Positions 24,957-33,490 of a DNA stretch of 64,000 nucleotides are shown one piece after another. Source of the DNA: Pseudarthrobacter sp. NamE5 (GTDB lineage Bacteria > Actinomycetota > Actinomycetes > Actinomycetales > Micrococcaceae). The stretch lies in contig NZ_VAHO01000009.1 in NCBI RefSeq assembly GCF_005796225.1, positions 62,001 to 126,000 of the forward strand, in the 5' to 3' direction. How positions within the stretch are numbered: the first letter of the stretch is position 1; every line of letters starts with the position of its first letter. The notes beneath the pieces are model-generated. The model was given only the letters and a program-made list of their open reading frames with translations. It was not told where the DNA came from and did not search any database. The position numbers were made by a program, and so were the translations under genes.

Positions 24957-24962
24957 GGTTTC

Positions 24963-25448
24963 CTACTTCCTGGGGATGGTGCGGCTGCGTCCGCGGAACT
25001 CGGCTATGAGCTCGCCTGGCTGGCTCGGGTCGGGGCTTGAACCATGGGTTTCGGGGCCCGGCTCCAGCGCGTCGGCGGCAAAGATCTGGATGTCGTACAG
25101 CCCGCTCCGGCCCGCGCTGGAGCGGCGGTCTGCCACTGCGGTCAGCATTTGGCCCCGGAAGGCGGGTTTCAGGAAGTTGATGTCCACGCCGGAGGCCACG
25201 GTGATGCTGTTTTCCTCGCCGGGGGCCGGCACGGCGGGGTTGCAGGCGAGTGCGAAGGCCGTATCCCCAAAGGCGAAGATCATTCCGCCGTGGGCCATGC
25301 CGAAACCGTTGAGCATTTCCTGCCGGAGGGTCATCCGGATGGTGGCATGCCCGTCGCTGAGGGCGAGGACCTGGATGCCCATCCACTCGGAGGCGTAGTC
25401 GTTCTCCAGTATCTGGTGCGTAGGCCCGGAAAGGGCGGTTTCAGCCAT
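24963..25448 (-). CDS. paaI: Hydroxyphenylacetyl-CoA thioesterase PaaI
   Basis: 161 residues. Hotdog fold with the PaaI hallmark NGFGMAHGGMIFAFGDTAFALACN and ENSITVASGVDINFLKPA. PaaI releases stalled hydroxyphenylacetyl-CoA or phenylacetyl-CoA derivatives and so recycles CoA in the phenylacetate pathway. GGAGG precedes the ATG at 25448. It is the first gene of the paaI-paaK-paaR operon, with an operator-like dyad 23 bases upstream. Confidence 0.9.
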   Translation of the reverse strand: MAETALSGPTHQILENDYASEWMGIQVLALSDGHATIRMTLRQEMLNGFGMAHGGMIFAFGDTAFALACNPAVPAPGEENSITVASGVDINFLKPAFRGQMLTAVADRRSSAGRSGLYDIQIFAADALEPGPETHGSSPDPSQPGELIAEFRGRSRTIPRK

Positions 25449-25786
25449 GCGTCATTGCCTCCAGCTTTATTTACCGAATGTTCATTAGGTAATCCCATGA
25501 GGGGGTACCGTGTCAAGGGTCACTGGGGTTGTGGCCGTGCCTCCCTGCCCGGTTGCTCCGGCGGGCCAGCGGGCCCTAGCCGGGACACGCCGTCGTGCGT
25601 GGTGCGCCGGGCGGGTGCGGGAAAAGCAACCGGGCGGGAACGTACCACGGCGGCACGCACCTGCCGCCGCAGCCCGCCCTGCGTGCCCATGCCCACACGT
25701 TCCGCAACGCCAAACCTTGCCGAAAGCCGCGGCCAAAGTGCAAGGATGGAAGGACCGGCACCAGCACACCAGCAAAAGGGCGGACC
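25449..25786. other. Intergenic region between paaI and pta
   Basis: 338 bases without a credible gene. The paaI-side end holds the operator at 25471-25492. The pta-side end has AAGGG six bases before the ATG. The open frames across it lack ribosome sites and recognisable motifs. Confidence 0.6.
25471..25492 (-). promoter_or_regulatory. PaaR-like operator upstream of paaI-paaK-paaR
   Basis: TTACCGAATGTTC followed by ATTAGGTAA gives a 22-base dyad with TTACC/GGTAA ends. The left half matches the other three phenylacetate operators. Confidence 0.6.
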
Positions 25787-27907
25787 ATGGCCACAGGCAT
25801 TTACGTCAGCGCAACCACCCCCGGCTCAGGCAAGTCACTCGTGGCTTTGGGCCTGGCGGACACCCTGCACCGGCATGCGGACAGGATCGGGTTTTTCAAG
25901 CCTGTGGTCCACGGCCCGGATCCCGCGGCGGATCCCATGGTGACGCTGATGAAATCCCGCTTCGCGCTCGAGGATGACACGTGCCGGGGCGGCCTGACGC
26001 ATGAAGAGGTCCGGGCCCTGCTGGCTGAAGGAAACCGGGCGGAGATCGATGCCCGCTGCGTCGAGATCTTCGCCGAAATCTCGCGTTACTGCGACGTGGT
26101 GATCGTGGAGGGGACGGACCTGGTGGGCCAGGACTCCGCCGTCGAGTTCGACCTCAACGCACGCCTGGCCAACAACCTCGCCACGCCTGTGGTGGCCGTG
26201 GTGGGCGCAAAAGGCCGCACTGTGGCTGAGACCGCGGCGGCCGTCGAGGTCGCCCGGAAGGAACTCGCCGCCGAAAGGTGTGCCCTGCTGGCCATCCTGG
26301 TTAACCGTGCGGACCCGGAGGACCTGGAAGGGATCCGGGCTGCTGTGAAGCCCGGCGCTTCCAACCGGCCCGTGTACATCCTCCCGGAACTGGACGAGAT
26401 CGCCCGGCCCACCACCGGCGAGGTGGCCAGTGCCCTGCAGGTGCGCCAGATCGCAGGGCGGGCGGACATGGAGCGCGATGTGAAGGACATCAAGGTGGCG
26501 GCCATGAACGTGGGCAACTTCCTGAACGTGCTGGATGAGGGTGCCCTGGTGATCGTTCCCGGTGACCGCGCCGATGTGATGGTGGCGTGCCTGGCCTCGT
26601 CCTTCTCCCCGGAGTTCCCGGTGCCTTCGGGGCTGATCCTGACGGGCGGGCTCGCGCCGGACGCCAACATCTACCCGCTGCTGGCCCAGGCCCCGTTTCC
26701 CGTGTTCGCCGCCAGTGAGGATACGTACCAGACCGCACGCCGGGTCGCCGAGGTCCGCAGCGAGATCTGGTCCGGGCACCGGCGCAAGGTGGCGTCTGCA
26801 CTCGGGCTTTGGTCCCGCCGGGTGGACGAAACCGAGCTGGTGGAGCGCCTGCACCTGCCCCGGCCCGAGCGGATGACCCCGCTGCGCTTCCTGCATGACC
26901 TGATTGAGCGTGCCCGCTCGCAGCGCCGGCACGTGGTGCTGCCGGAGGGCACGGACGTGCGGATCCTGCGGGCGGCGGAAATCCTGCACCGCCGCGACGT
27001 CTGCGACCTCACCGTGCTGGGGCCTGAATCGGACGTCCGTGAACTGGCTTCTGCCCAGGGCATTGACCTCTCCGGCATCAACATTGTGGACCCAGTAATT
27101 TCGGACCTTCGGCAGAAATTCGCCGAGAAGTACGCCGAGCTGCGGGCCCACAAGGGCGTGGACCTGGCGAAGGCCCTGGAGATTATGCAGGACGTGAGCT
27201 ACTTCGGCACCATGATGGTCCAGCTCGGAGTGGTGGACGGCATGGTCTCCGGCGCTGCCCACACCACTGCCCACACCATCCGGCCCGCGCTCGAGTTCGT
27301 GAAGACGCGCCCCGGGGTGAAGATCGTCTCCTCGGTGTTTCTGATGCTGATGCCGGACCGGGTGCTGGTCTACGGTGACTGTGCCGTGAACCCGGATCCA
27401 AACGTGGAGCAGCTGGCGGACATCGCGCTCGCCTCGGCGGAGACCGCAGCGCAGTTCGGGGTGGAGCCCCGCGTGGCGATGCTGTCCTACTCAACCGGCG
27501 GTTCGGGCGCCGGGGAGGCGGTGGACGCGGTGCGGCAGGCCACCGAACTGGTGCGCCAGCGCCGCCCGGACCTCGCCGTTGAAGGCCCCATCCAGTACGA
27601 CGCCGCCGTGGACGCTTCCATTGCCGAGTCCAAGATGCCGGGCTCCTCGGTGGCAGGCCAAGCCACCGTGTTCATCTTCCCGGACCTGAACACGGGCAAT
27701 AACACGTACAAAGCTGTGCAGCAGAGCTCGGGGGCCGTGGCCGTGGGGCCCGTCCTCCAGGGGCTGCGGAAGCCGGTCAACGACCTCTCGCGCGGCTGCA
27801 CGGTGGAGGACATCGTGAACACCGTGGCAATCACTGCCATCCAGGCGCAGGCCCAAAATCCCGCGCAGGAGCCGATCCAGAGCGCAGCGCAGGCACCGCC
27901 TTCCTAG
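25787..27907 (+). CDS. pta: Phosphate acetyltransferase, long form
   Basis: 706 residues from ATG 25787 with AAGGG six bases upstream. Residues 1-230 are a BioD-like P-loop domain (SATTPGSGKSLVALGLADTL), about 230-350 a DRTGG domain, and about 380-700 the catalytic PTA_PTB domain (VVLPEGTDVRILRAAEIL, GAAHTTAHTIRPAL, MLSYSTGGSGAGEAVDAV, FPDLNTGNN). It interconverts acetyl-CoA and acetyl phosphate. ackA lies about 510 bases downstream, with a small gene on the other strand between them. Confidence 0.93.
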   Translation: MATGIYVSATTPGSGKSLVALGLADTLHRHADRIGFFKPVVHGPDPAADPMVTLMKSRFALEDDTCRGGLTHEEVRALLAEGNRAEIDARCVEIFAEISRYCDVVIVEGTDLVGQDSAVEFDLNARLANNLATPVVAVVGAKGRTVAETAAAVEVARKELAAERCALLAILVNRADPEDLEGIRAAVKPGASNRPVYILPELDEIARPTTGEVASALQVRQIAGRADMERDVKDIKVAAMNVGNFLNVLDEGALVIVPGDRADVMVACLASSFSPEFPVPSGLILTGGLAPDANIYPLLAQAPFPVFAASEDTYQTARRVAEVRSEIWSGHRRKVASALGLWSRRVDETELVERLHLPRPERMTPLRFLHDLIERARSQRRHVVLPEGTDVRILRAAEILHRRDVCDLTVLGPESDVRELASAQGIDLSGINIVDPVISDLRQKFAEKYAELRAHKGVDLAKALEIMQDVSYFGTMMVQLGVVDGMVSGAAHTTAHTIRPALEFVKTRPGVKIVSSVFLMLMPDRVLVYGDCAVNPDPNVEQLADIALASAETAAQFGVEPRVAMLSYSTGGSGAGEAVDAVRQATELVRQRRPDLAVEGPIQYDAAVDASIAESKMPGSSVAGQATVFIFPDLNTGNNTYKAVQQSSGAVAVGPVLQGLRKPVNDLSRGCTVEDIVNTVAITAIQAQAQNPAQEPIQSAAQAPPS

Positions 27908-27917
27908 AGAGGCCAAT

Positions 27918-27972
27918 TGCAAAACAAAGGACGACGGCGGCACCCGCCTGAGCGCCGCTATCGTCCTTTTGC
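27918..27972. terminator. Bidirectional terminator after pta
   Basis: AAAGGACGACGGCGG (27926-27940) pairs imperfectly with CGCCGCTATCGTCCTTTT (27952-27970), giving an A/T-flanked stem-loop between convergent genes. The stem contains the recurrent ACGACGGCGG core. Confidence 0.65.
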
Positions 27973-27977
27973 AGGTC

Positions 27978-28283
27978 TCAGCTGTTGTCCGGCTTGGCCA
28001 GGCTTTCCTCGTCCTCCTGCTTGGCCGGCTCATCGGAGAGACCCTGCGGCGTGAGGTCCAGGTCTTCTGCGTTCTCCAGTGCCTGCGGGGCCTCGCCGGT
28101 CTCAGCGGCCTTATCGTTTCCGGTGTCGTCCAGTGCAGGGTTGGCACCCTCCACCCCGGTGGGGTCCTGCTTCCCCGACCCGCTGCCGGGGTCCGAATCC
28201 GCCCTGGCATTCAGGGGAGCGGTGCTGCTGGATCCTGTGTTGGTGGGGTCGTTCTCGTCGATCGAAGTGGGCTCGTTCGTCAT
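27978..28283 (-). CDS. Small acidic disordered protein
   Basis: 101 residues from ATG 28283, with GAGAGGA seven bases upstream. It is highly acidic and rich in Ser, Asn, Gly and Pro, with no hydrophobic core. No family is recognised. The gene lies alone between pta and ackA on the opposite strand, divergent from ackA. It resembles in size and composition the protein encoded after htrA; a hydrophilin-like role is only a guess. Confidence 0.6.
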   Translation of the reverse strand: MTNEPTSIDENDPTNTGSSSTAPLNARADSDPGSGSGKQDPTGVEGANPALDDTGNDKAAETGEAPQALENAEDLDLTPQGLSDEPAKQEDEESLAKPDNS

Positions 28284-28418
28284 GGAAGTGTCCTCTCGGG
28301 CGTGGTCCAGCCTGTCTGCCGACTCTAGGCACAGCCGGTCCCCATCCGCAAGGAAACCGCCGGCGGGGCAACCTATAGTGGGGACTGAACTGCAGAAGCA
28401 AGGCTCAGGAGGCCCCGC

Positions 28419-29579
28419 ATGCTCGTGCTCGTCATCAATTCCGGCTCGTCCTCGCTCAAGTACCAGGTGCGTGACGTCGCCGCCGGCAGCGTCCTGACTG
28501 AGGGGCTGATCGAGAAGATCGGCATGGGCAACGGCGGCGGCGGGGACGGCGAGATCGAGGGCCCCAGGGATCATTCAGAGGCACTGGAGCAGGTGGACGC
28601 CGCCATCCATCGAGAACTGGGTGAACTGGAACTGGGCGCGGTGGGGCACCGGGTGGTGCACGGCGGCGAGCGGTTTGCCGAGCCCGTGCTGATCGACAAC
28701 GAGATCACCAGGGCCATCGAGCGGCTCAATCCGCTGGCGCCGCTGCACAACCCGGCCAACGTGCTGGGCATCCGTGCCATCACCAGGAAGTGGCCGGACA
28801 TGCCGCAGGTGGCCGTCTTTGACACCGCCTTCCACCGCACCCTCCCCGAGCACGCCTGGCGCTACGCGGTGCCGGACGAGCTCTACACCAACCACGGCAT
28901 CCGCCGCTACGGCTTCCACGGCACGTCCCACGAGTACGTCACCCGCCGCGCCGCAGCACTGCTGGACCTCCCGGTGGAGGAGTTCGACGGCGTCATCGCC
29001 CACCTGGGCAACGGGGCCTCGGTCACCGCGATCCAGGGCGGCTGCTCCGTGGACACCTCCATGGGCTTCACCCCGCTCGAAGGCCTGGTGATGGGCACCC
29101 GCTCAGGCGACCTGGACCCGTCCATCCTGGTGTTCCTGGGCCGGGCAGGCTGGACGCCGGAGGACATCGACACCATGCTCAACCGGGAATCCGGACTCAA
29201 AGGTCTTGCCGGCAACAACGACATGCGCTCAGTGGTGGAAGCCTCCGAGGCCGGTGACGCCCGCGCTGCCATGGCGCTCGCCGTCACGTCCTATCGGCTT
29301 GCCAAGTACATCGGTGGGTACCACGTGGCCGTGGGCGGGGCGAAGGCCTTGGTGTTCACCGCCGGCATTGGTGAGAACTCCCACCAGTTCCGCGGCCTGG
29401 TGGCGGACAGGCTGGCTGCCCTGGGCATTGAGCTCGACGCCGTCCTGAACGGTGAGCGGTCCAAGGAGCCGCGCGTCATTTCCACGGCACAGTCGGCCAT
29501 CCCCGTCCTGGTGGTTCCCACCGACGAGGAACAGGCGATCGCGGAGGCGACGGCCGCCGTCGTCAGTTCCGCAGGGTAG
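28419..29579 (+). CDS. ackA: Acetate kinase
   Basis: 386 residues. Starts with MLVLVINSGSSSLKYQV; has the active-site region AVFDTAFHRTLPEHAWRYAVP and the nucleotide motifs HLGNGASVTAI and VFTAGIGENSHQFR, all diagnostic of acetate kinase. With Pta it interconverts acetyl-CoA and acetate with ATP formation. AGGAGG precedes the ATG and TATAGT at 28373-28378 is a likely -10 hexamer. Confidence 0.95.
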   Translation: MLVLVINSGSSSLKYQVRDVAAGSVLTEGLIEKIGMGNGGGGDGEIEGPRDHSEALEQVDAAIHRELGELELGAVGHRVVHGGERFAEPVLIDNEITRAIERLNPLAPLHNPANVLGIRAITRKWPDMPQVAVFDTAFHRTLPEHAWRYAVPDELYTNHGIRRYGFHGTSHEYVTRRAAALLDLPVEEFDGVIAHLGNGASVTAIQGGCSVDTSMGFTPLEGLVMGTRSGDLDPSILVFLGRAGWTPEDIDTMLNRESGLKGLAGNNDMRSVVEASEAGDARAAMALAVTSYRLAKYIGGYHVAVGGAKALVFTAGIGENSHQFRGLVADRLAALGIELDAVLNGERSKEPRVISTAQSAIPVLVVPTDEEQAIAEATAAVVSSAG

Positions 29580-29591
29580 CCGGCCCGAGGG

Positions 29592-29641
29592 ACGCTCTCT
29601 CACTTGATGCGGGGTTTTCCGGCACGCTCTCTCAGGTCAGG
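29592..29641 (+). repeat. Partial 32-bp-period repeat (ACGCTCTCTC family)
   Basis: Two units starting ACGCTCTCTCACTTGATG (29592) and ACGCTCTCTCAGGT (29624) are exactly 32 bases apart. They belong to the same family as the array at 43831-44032. They lie between convergent ackA and the SQR-like gene, so they may act in termination. Confidence 0.7.
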
Positions 29642-30833
29642 CCCTGCCCTTGAGGATCAGGTTCCAGTAGATCTGCGGGAACACGTCCCGGTCCACCACC
29701 CAGGAAAGCTTGCTCTCGTTCCACGTGGGCACGCGGGGGATGGTGGGCATTGGCCGGAACCGGTCGTCGAACTCGGCGAACACCACGGTGTCACGGGAGA
29801 CGGTGAAGGGGCACACCGAGTAGCCGTTGTACTTGGCGGGCAGCGGCTTGCCCTTCCGTGCGGCGACGAGGTTCTTGGCCAGGACTTTGGTCTGCTTGCG
29901 CAGAGCCCCGCCCGACTTGGAGTTGGTGGTCCCGGCCGCGTCCCCGAGGGACCACACGTTCGGGAACCTGATGTGCCTCAGTGTCTGGCGGTCCACCTCC
30001 ACAAACCCCCCGGCATCGCCTGCCGCCGGAAGGTTGGTGGACTTGAGCCAGTCCGGCGCCGACTGCGGTGGAACAGCGTTGAGCACGTCGTAATGCAGGT
30101 TTTCTTCCGAACCGGTTCCGATGTTCCGGATAGTGGCTTTTTGCCCTGCCGCATCCACGGAGACCAGCTCGCTGTTGGTCCACAGCTCAATGCCGTACTC
30201 CGCGATCTTGCGGTCAAGCTCCCGGTCCACCTCCGGCACCCCGAACACCGTGGGGTAGGGCTGGACCATGACCACCCTGATCTTGTCCAGTACGCCCTGT
30301 TCCCGCCAGTAGTCGCAAGCCAGGTACATGGGTTTCTGGCTGGCGCCGCCGCATTTGATGGGACCGGCCGGCATCGTGAAAACGGCCGTTCCCGAAGCGA
30401 GCCCGCGGAGCAGGGTCCAAGCCTTGGGTGCCAGCTCGAACTCGTAGTGGGAGGTCCCGTTTGGCGAATGCACCGCCTCGGCCAGCCCAGGCACGCTGTC
30501 CCAGTCGTACTGCAGCCCAGGGCACACCACCAGTTGTCCGTAGGACACGGTGGATCCGGATGCCAGGGTGACAGTGTTGGCATCCGTGTCGACGTCCACG
30601 GCGCTGTCCCGGATCCAGGTGACACCCGTGGGCGTCACCGATTCCTGGGAGCGGACGGCCTCCTGGGCCTGGGCCCGGCCGCCCGCAATGTGTGAAAACA
30701 GCGGCTGGAAGAGGTGGTGGTCCTTGGGCTCGATCAGGGCCACGTCCTTGACGCCGTAGCGCTCCAGCCGGGCCGCCAGGGAAACGCCCGCGTTGCCGCC
30801 GCCAATAATGACCACTTCATGCTGTGGGGCCAT
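29637..30833 (-). CDS. Sulfide:quinone oxidoreductase-like flavoprotein
   Basis: 398 residues. FAD-binding VVIIGGGNAGVSLAARL at the N-terminus and WSLGDAAG near the C-terminal third. The SQR active-site cysteines are both present: C161 in IKCGGASQKPMYL and C341 in YNGYSVCPF, the arrangement of mitochondrial/bacterial SQOR-type enzymes. It would oxidise sulfide and pass electrons to the quinone pool, at the inner face of the membrane; the C-terminus has the amphipathic, aromatic end expected for membrane contact. The gene starts 3 bases after the DUF2945 stop, in one operon. Confidence 0.83.
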   Translation of the reverse strand: MAPQHEVVIIGGGNAGVSLAARLERYGVKDVALIEPKDHHLFQPLFSHIAGGRAQAQEAVRSQESVTPTGVTWIRDSAVDVDTDANTVTLASGSTVSYGQLVVCPGLQYDWDSVPGLAEAVHSPNGTSHYEFELAPKAWTLLRGLASGTAVFTMPAGPIKCGGASQKPMYLACDYWREQGVLDKIRVVMVQPYPTVFGVPEVDRELDRKIAEYGIELWTNSELVSVDAAGQKATIRNIGTGSEENLHYDVLNAVPPQSAPDWLKSTNLPAAGDAGGFVEVDRQTLRHIRFPNVWSLGDAAGTTNSKSGGALRKQTKVLAKNLVAARKGKPLPAKYNGYSVCPFTVSRDTVVFAEFDDRFRPMPTIPRVPTWNESKLSWVVDRDVFPQIYWNLILKGRA

Positions 30834-30836
30834 GTG

Positions 30837-31043
30837 CTACTTCTTTTCGGTCAGGGCAGAGGCCTTGTGCGCTGCCCTGGCGCCGGTCTTGTCCGACTCC
30901 ACCACGTACTGCGGTTCATCTTCGCTGGCCCGGTGCTTGTGCCCGTCCAGCTCAAAGTCGCTGGTTTTCTTTTCCACGACCTTGCCGTGCGTCTTGCCCT
31001 GCGAAGTATTCCACTCCACATGCGTTCCCTTGCTTAACGACAT
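30837..31043 (-). CDS. DUF2945 (HVA-type TUDOR) domain protein
   Basis: 68 residues, very hydrophilic. It matches DUF2945: GTHVEWNTSQGKTHGKVVEKKTSDFELDGHKHRASEDEPQYVVESDKTG. AGGAG lies before the ATG at 31043. The function is unknown; a small Tudor-like barrel is expected. It lies 8 bases after the M50 gene stop and 3 bases before the SQR-like gene, suggesting one transcript from the palindromic promoter at 34.3 kb. Confidence 0.85.
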   Translation of the reverse strand: MSLSKGTHVEWNTSQGKTHGKVVEKKTSDFELDGHKHRASEDEPQYVVESDKTGARAAHKASALTEKK

Positions 31044-31051
31044 CTGTTCTC

Positions 31052-33484
31052 CTAGCTGGGGTTTGTGGTGGGTAGGGGTTCCGCGGCCGGGGCCGTGCCC
31101 CCAGTATCCGCCGTTGGGAGCGGTGTCTCAATGGGGATGTACGACGGCGGCGCGCCGCCTGCGGGCTGTGTTGCCGGGGTGGTGGGAACCGCGGTCCCTG
31201 CCGGAGGCGGTGCCCCTCCTCCCGGTGGGTGGGTGGCAGGTGCACCGGGAGTCCCGGCGATGGCGCCCGTCGTGGTCGGCGTGGTCGTCACCGGTGCACC
31301 CGAAGGCGTGGCCGAAGCGGCGGCCTTCGTGGCGCTGGGATCAGTCTTGATGATGGCTGTGATCTGCTCCTTGTACTCGGCAAGCCGGGCCTGGATCTCC
31401 GAGAGAGGCACGTTCCGGATGTTCCGGCCATATTCTGCAATCTCTGCCCACAATGCCTTCAGCTGGGCCAGGCTGCCTTCGCCAAGCGGACCATCCAGTG
31501 TGAGGACCAGCTGGCTCGCGAGCGCGTACGTGAGGCAGTCCCGGCAGTTGTAATTGGCTGCCGCGGAGAGGTTCTCCGGGACAATGACATTCGTTTGGCC
31601 TACGACGAGGACCACTTGGAAGCCCACCGCCACGGCGGCGCAGCCGGTACAGCTGGCGAAGGCATAGGCCTCGTTCCTCGCGTCCACTGTTTCGCCGTCC
31701 TCTGCCCAAACGAGCGCAAAAGCCACACTGTAGGTAACTGTCCCGTCAGTGCTGTTCACGGCGAGTGCCTGGTTGCCGTTCTCCTCGGGCGCTGCAGGGA
31801 GGTCGAACGGGAACACCCAGGATGGTTCAGCATCGGCGGCGGTGGTGGCGGCGGATGCATGGGATCCGCCCGCAGCTGCCGCGCCCTCTACGGGGACCAG
31901 CACCATACTCAGCTGCGGGTTCTCCCTGGTTGGCTTCGCTACACCTGCGGGCCACAGTGCCACTGTCCTGCCGCTGCCGCCTTCGCGCAGCCTCACCGTG
32001 CTGCCTTGCGGGAAGAGCGAGGTTGTGGCATCAGCCAGCGTGCCGCGCTCGTAAGGCTGCACAGCACGGTACGTCCCGTCGTCGGGCCACCACGCCCAAG
32101 TGAGCCCGGCCAGCAGGGCGGCGACCGCACCCATGGCGGCGGTCCTTTGGAGGGCTTTACCGCGGGTCTTCCGCCACAGCACGGTGACCAGCTGGCGCAG
32201 CAGCCGGAGCAGGATGTACAGCATCCCCAGCATGGGAAGCGCGACAGCGATGATGGCCAGCACACGGACGCCAGCCCCTGCTAAGTCCCCGGCGGAAAGG
32301 CTCCCGGCAAACAGTTCCTGCTGCCTGGAGGCGCTCTCCCAGGCGGTGGCCAGCAGCCGCGGCAGCGCAATTACCATCAAGGCCAAACTGAGCAGCAGCA
32401 GCGGCACGGTGACCAGGACCCACGCCGTCACCACAACCCTGGCCCAAGGCTTCAGGATCCGGTTTTCCGGCTTTCCCCAGTTCCAGGGCAACAGTCCCAG
32501 GAACGTGGGCTTAATGCGCTGGAACAAGTCGGGCACGCCCGAAGCGTCAGCGAGGATGTGGTATCCGTCGAATCTCACCAGGGGGAGCAGTTGCCGGACC
32601 ATCTGCAGGATCTGGGTGACCACCACCAGCAGCAGCGCGTCGAAACCGGTGACCCACCACAACCCCATGATGACGACTGCGACGATTGCGTTGAAGTAGA
32701 GGCCGCCCAGATCGGTGCGGAGACGCCCGCCCCTGCCCAGCCTGTAGGAGTCGGTGACGTCAGTAAAAAAGGCGGGCCATACCAGATAGAGCCCCGCACC
32801 CATGGCACCTGGAGTTGCCCCGCCCCTGCGTGCGGCGGCGGCATGGCCAAACTCGTGGAAGCCGGCGGAAAGGATGGTGATGGCAAAAACCAGCAACAGC
32901 AGCGAGGGGTTCGCGAAGGCCTCGTGGGTTGCTGAACCCAGGCCCTTCACCATGAGCACCCACCAACACGTAGCCAGGAACGCCGCCGTGGCCACCGCCA
33001 CGAGCAATGGACTGAATAGGGCGGCGAACGGGGCTGTGATTGATAGGGTGCGTTCCGGATCCGTCACTGTATAGCGGAAGCGCATCCCGAGCAGCGGATC
33101 AGCCTTTTTTACCTCTGGCTGGGCACCGTCCGCCAGGCGGAGCAAACCCATCGGCAGCAACTGGGAATGCATCAGTGTCCGCACGTTGTCCGCGCTGACC
33201 AACCGCCCCGAACCCTGCGAAACGTGCTGCGCGATCTCCTCCACGCTGCGGTTTCCGTCAGCACCCTCCAGCACGAGGTAGAGCAGCCGGGTCAATTGCA
33301 GGGTCTGGCCGTCCGCCCGGCGGACCAGCGAGGGTGGTTCCCGGTAGCCGGACCCTTCGGACTGGCCCGACAGCTGCACGCCGTCGGCCCGGGCGGGAAC
33401 CTGCAGCGGGTGCCCGGCAAGAAGGGAGGCAGGGGTCGACGGCGGGCCGTCCTGAGCGCGCGGCCCGCCGGTGGCGTGGGTCAT
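31052..33484 (-). CDS. Multidomain intramembrane M50-type metalloprotease with PqqD-like N-terminus
   Basis: 810 residues. Residues 50-120 form a PqqD-like winged-helix region (LTRLLYLVLEGADGNRSVEE, then LMHSQLLPMGLL). Membrane segments start near 150. The site-2-protease zinc motif is H210-E211-x2-H214 (GFHEFGHAAA) with a third ligand candidate D306 in LVRFDGY. Further helices lie at about 345-380, 403-430 and 450-465. The outer part (about 480-700) has two CxxC pairs (C612/C615 and C647/C650), followed by a helical stretch and a Pro/Thr-rich tail. This layout recalls the putative peptide zinc metalloproteases near secreted or modified peptides. It is translated 6 bases after a duplicated partner protein. 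Confidence 0.8.
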   Translation of the reverse strand: MTHATGGPRAQDGPPSTPASLLAGHPLQVPARADGVQLSGQSEGSGYREPPSLVRRADGQTLQLTRLLYLVLEGADGNRSVEEIAQHVSQGSGRLVSADNVRTLMHSQLLPMGLLRLADGAQPEVKKADPLLGMRFRYTVTDPERTLSITAPFAALFSPLLVAVATAAFLATCWWVLMVKGLGSATHEAFANPSLLLLVFAITILSAGFHEFGHAAAARRGGATPGAMGAGLYLVWPAFFTDVTDSYRLGRGGRLRTDLGGLYFNAIVAVVIMGLWWVTGFDALLLVVVTQILQMVRQLLPLVRFDGYHILADASGVPDLFQRIKPTFLGLLPWNWGKPENRILKPWARVVVTAWVLVTVPLLLLSLALMVIALPRLLATAWESASRQQELFAGSLSAGDLAGAGVRVLAIIAVALPMLGMLYILLRLLRQLVTVLWRKTRGKALQRTAAMGAVAALLAGLTWAWWPDDGTYRAVQPYERGTLADATTSLFPQGSTVRLREGGSGRTVALWPAGVAKPTRENPQLSMVLVPVEGAAAAGGSHASAATTAADAEPSWVFPFDLPAAPEENGNQALAVNSTDGTVTYSVAFALVWAEDGETVDARNEAYAFASCTGCAAVAVGFQVVLVVGQTNVIVPENLSAAANYNCRDCLTYALASQLVLTLDGPLGEGSLAQLKALWAEIAEYGRNIRNVPLSEIQARLAEYKEQITAIIKTDPSATKAAASATPSGAPVTTTPTTTGAIAGTPGAPATHPPGGGAPPPAGTAVPTTPATQPAGGAPPSYIPIETPLPTADTGGTAPAAEPLPTTNPS

Positions 33485-33490
33485 CGGTGC

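Noticed and set aside
23838-25040. 400-codon plus-strand frame opposite paaK/paaI
   Set aside because: Antisense shadow rich in Gly/Ala/His without motifs or a ribosome site.
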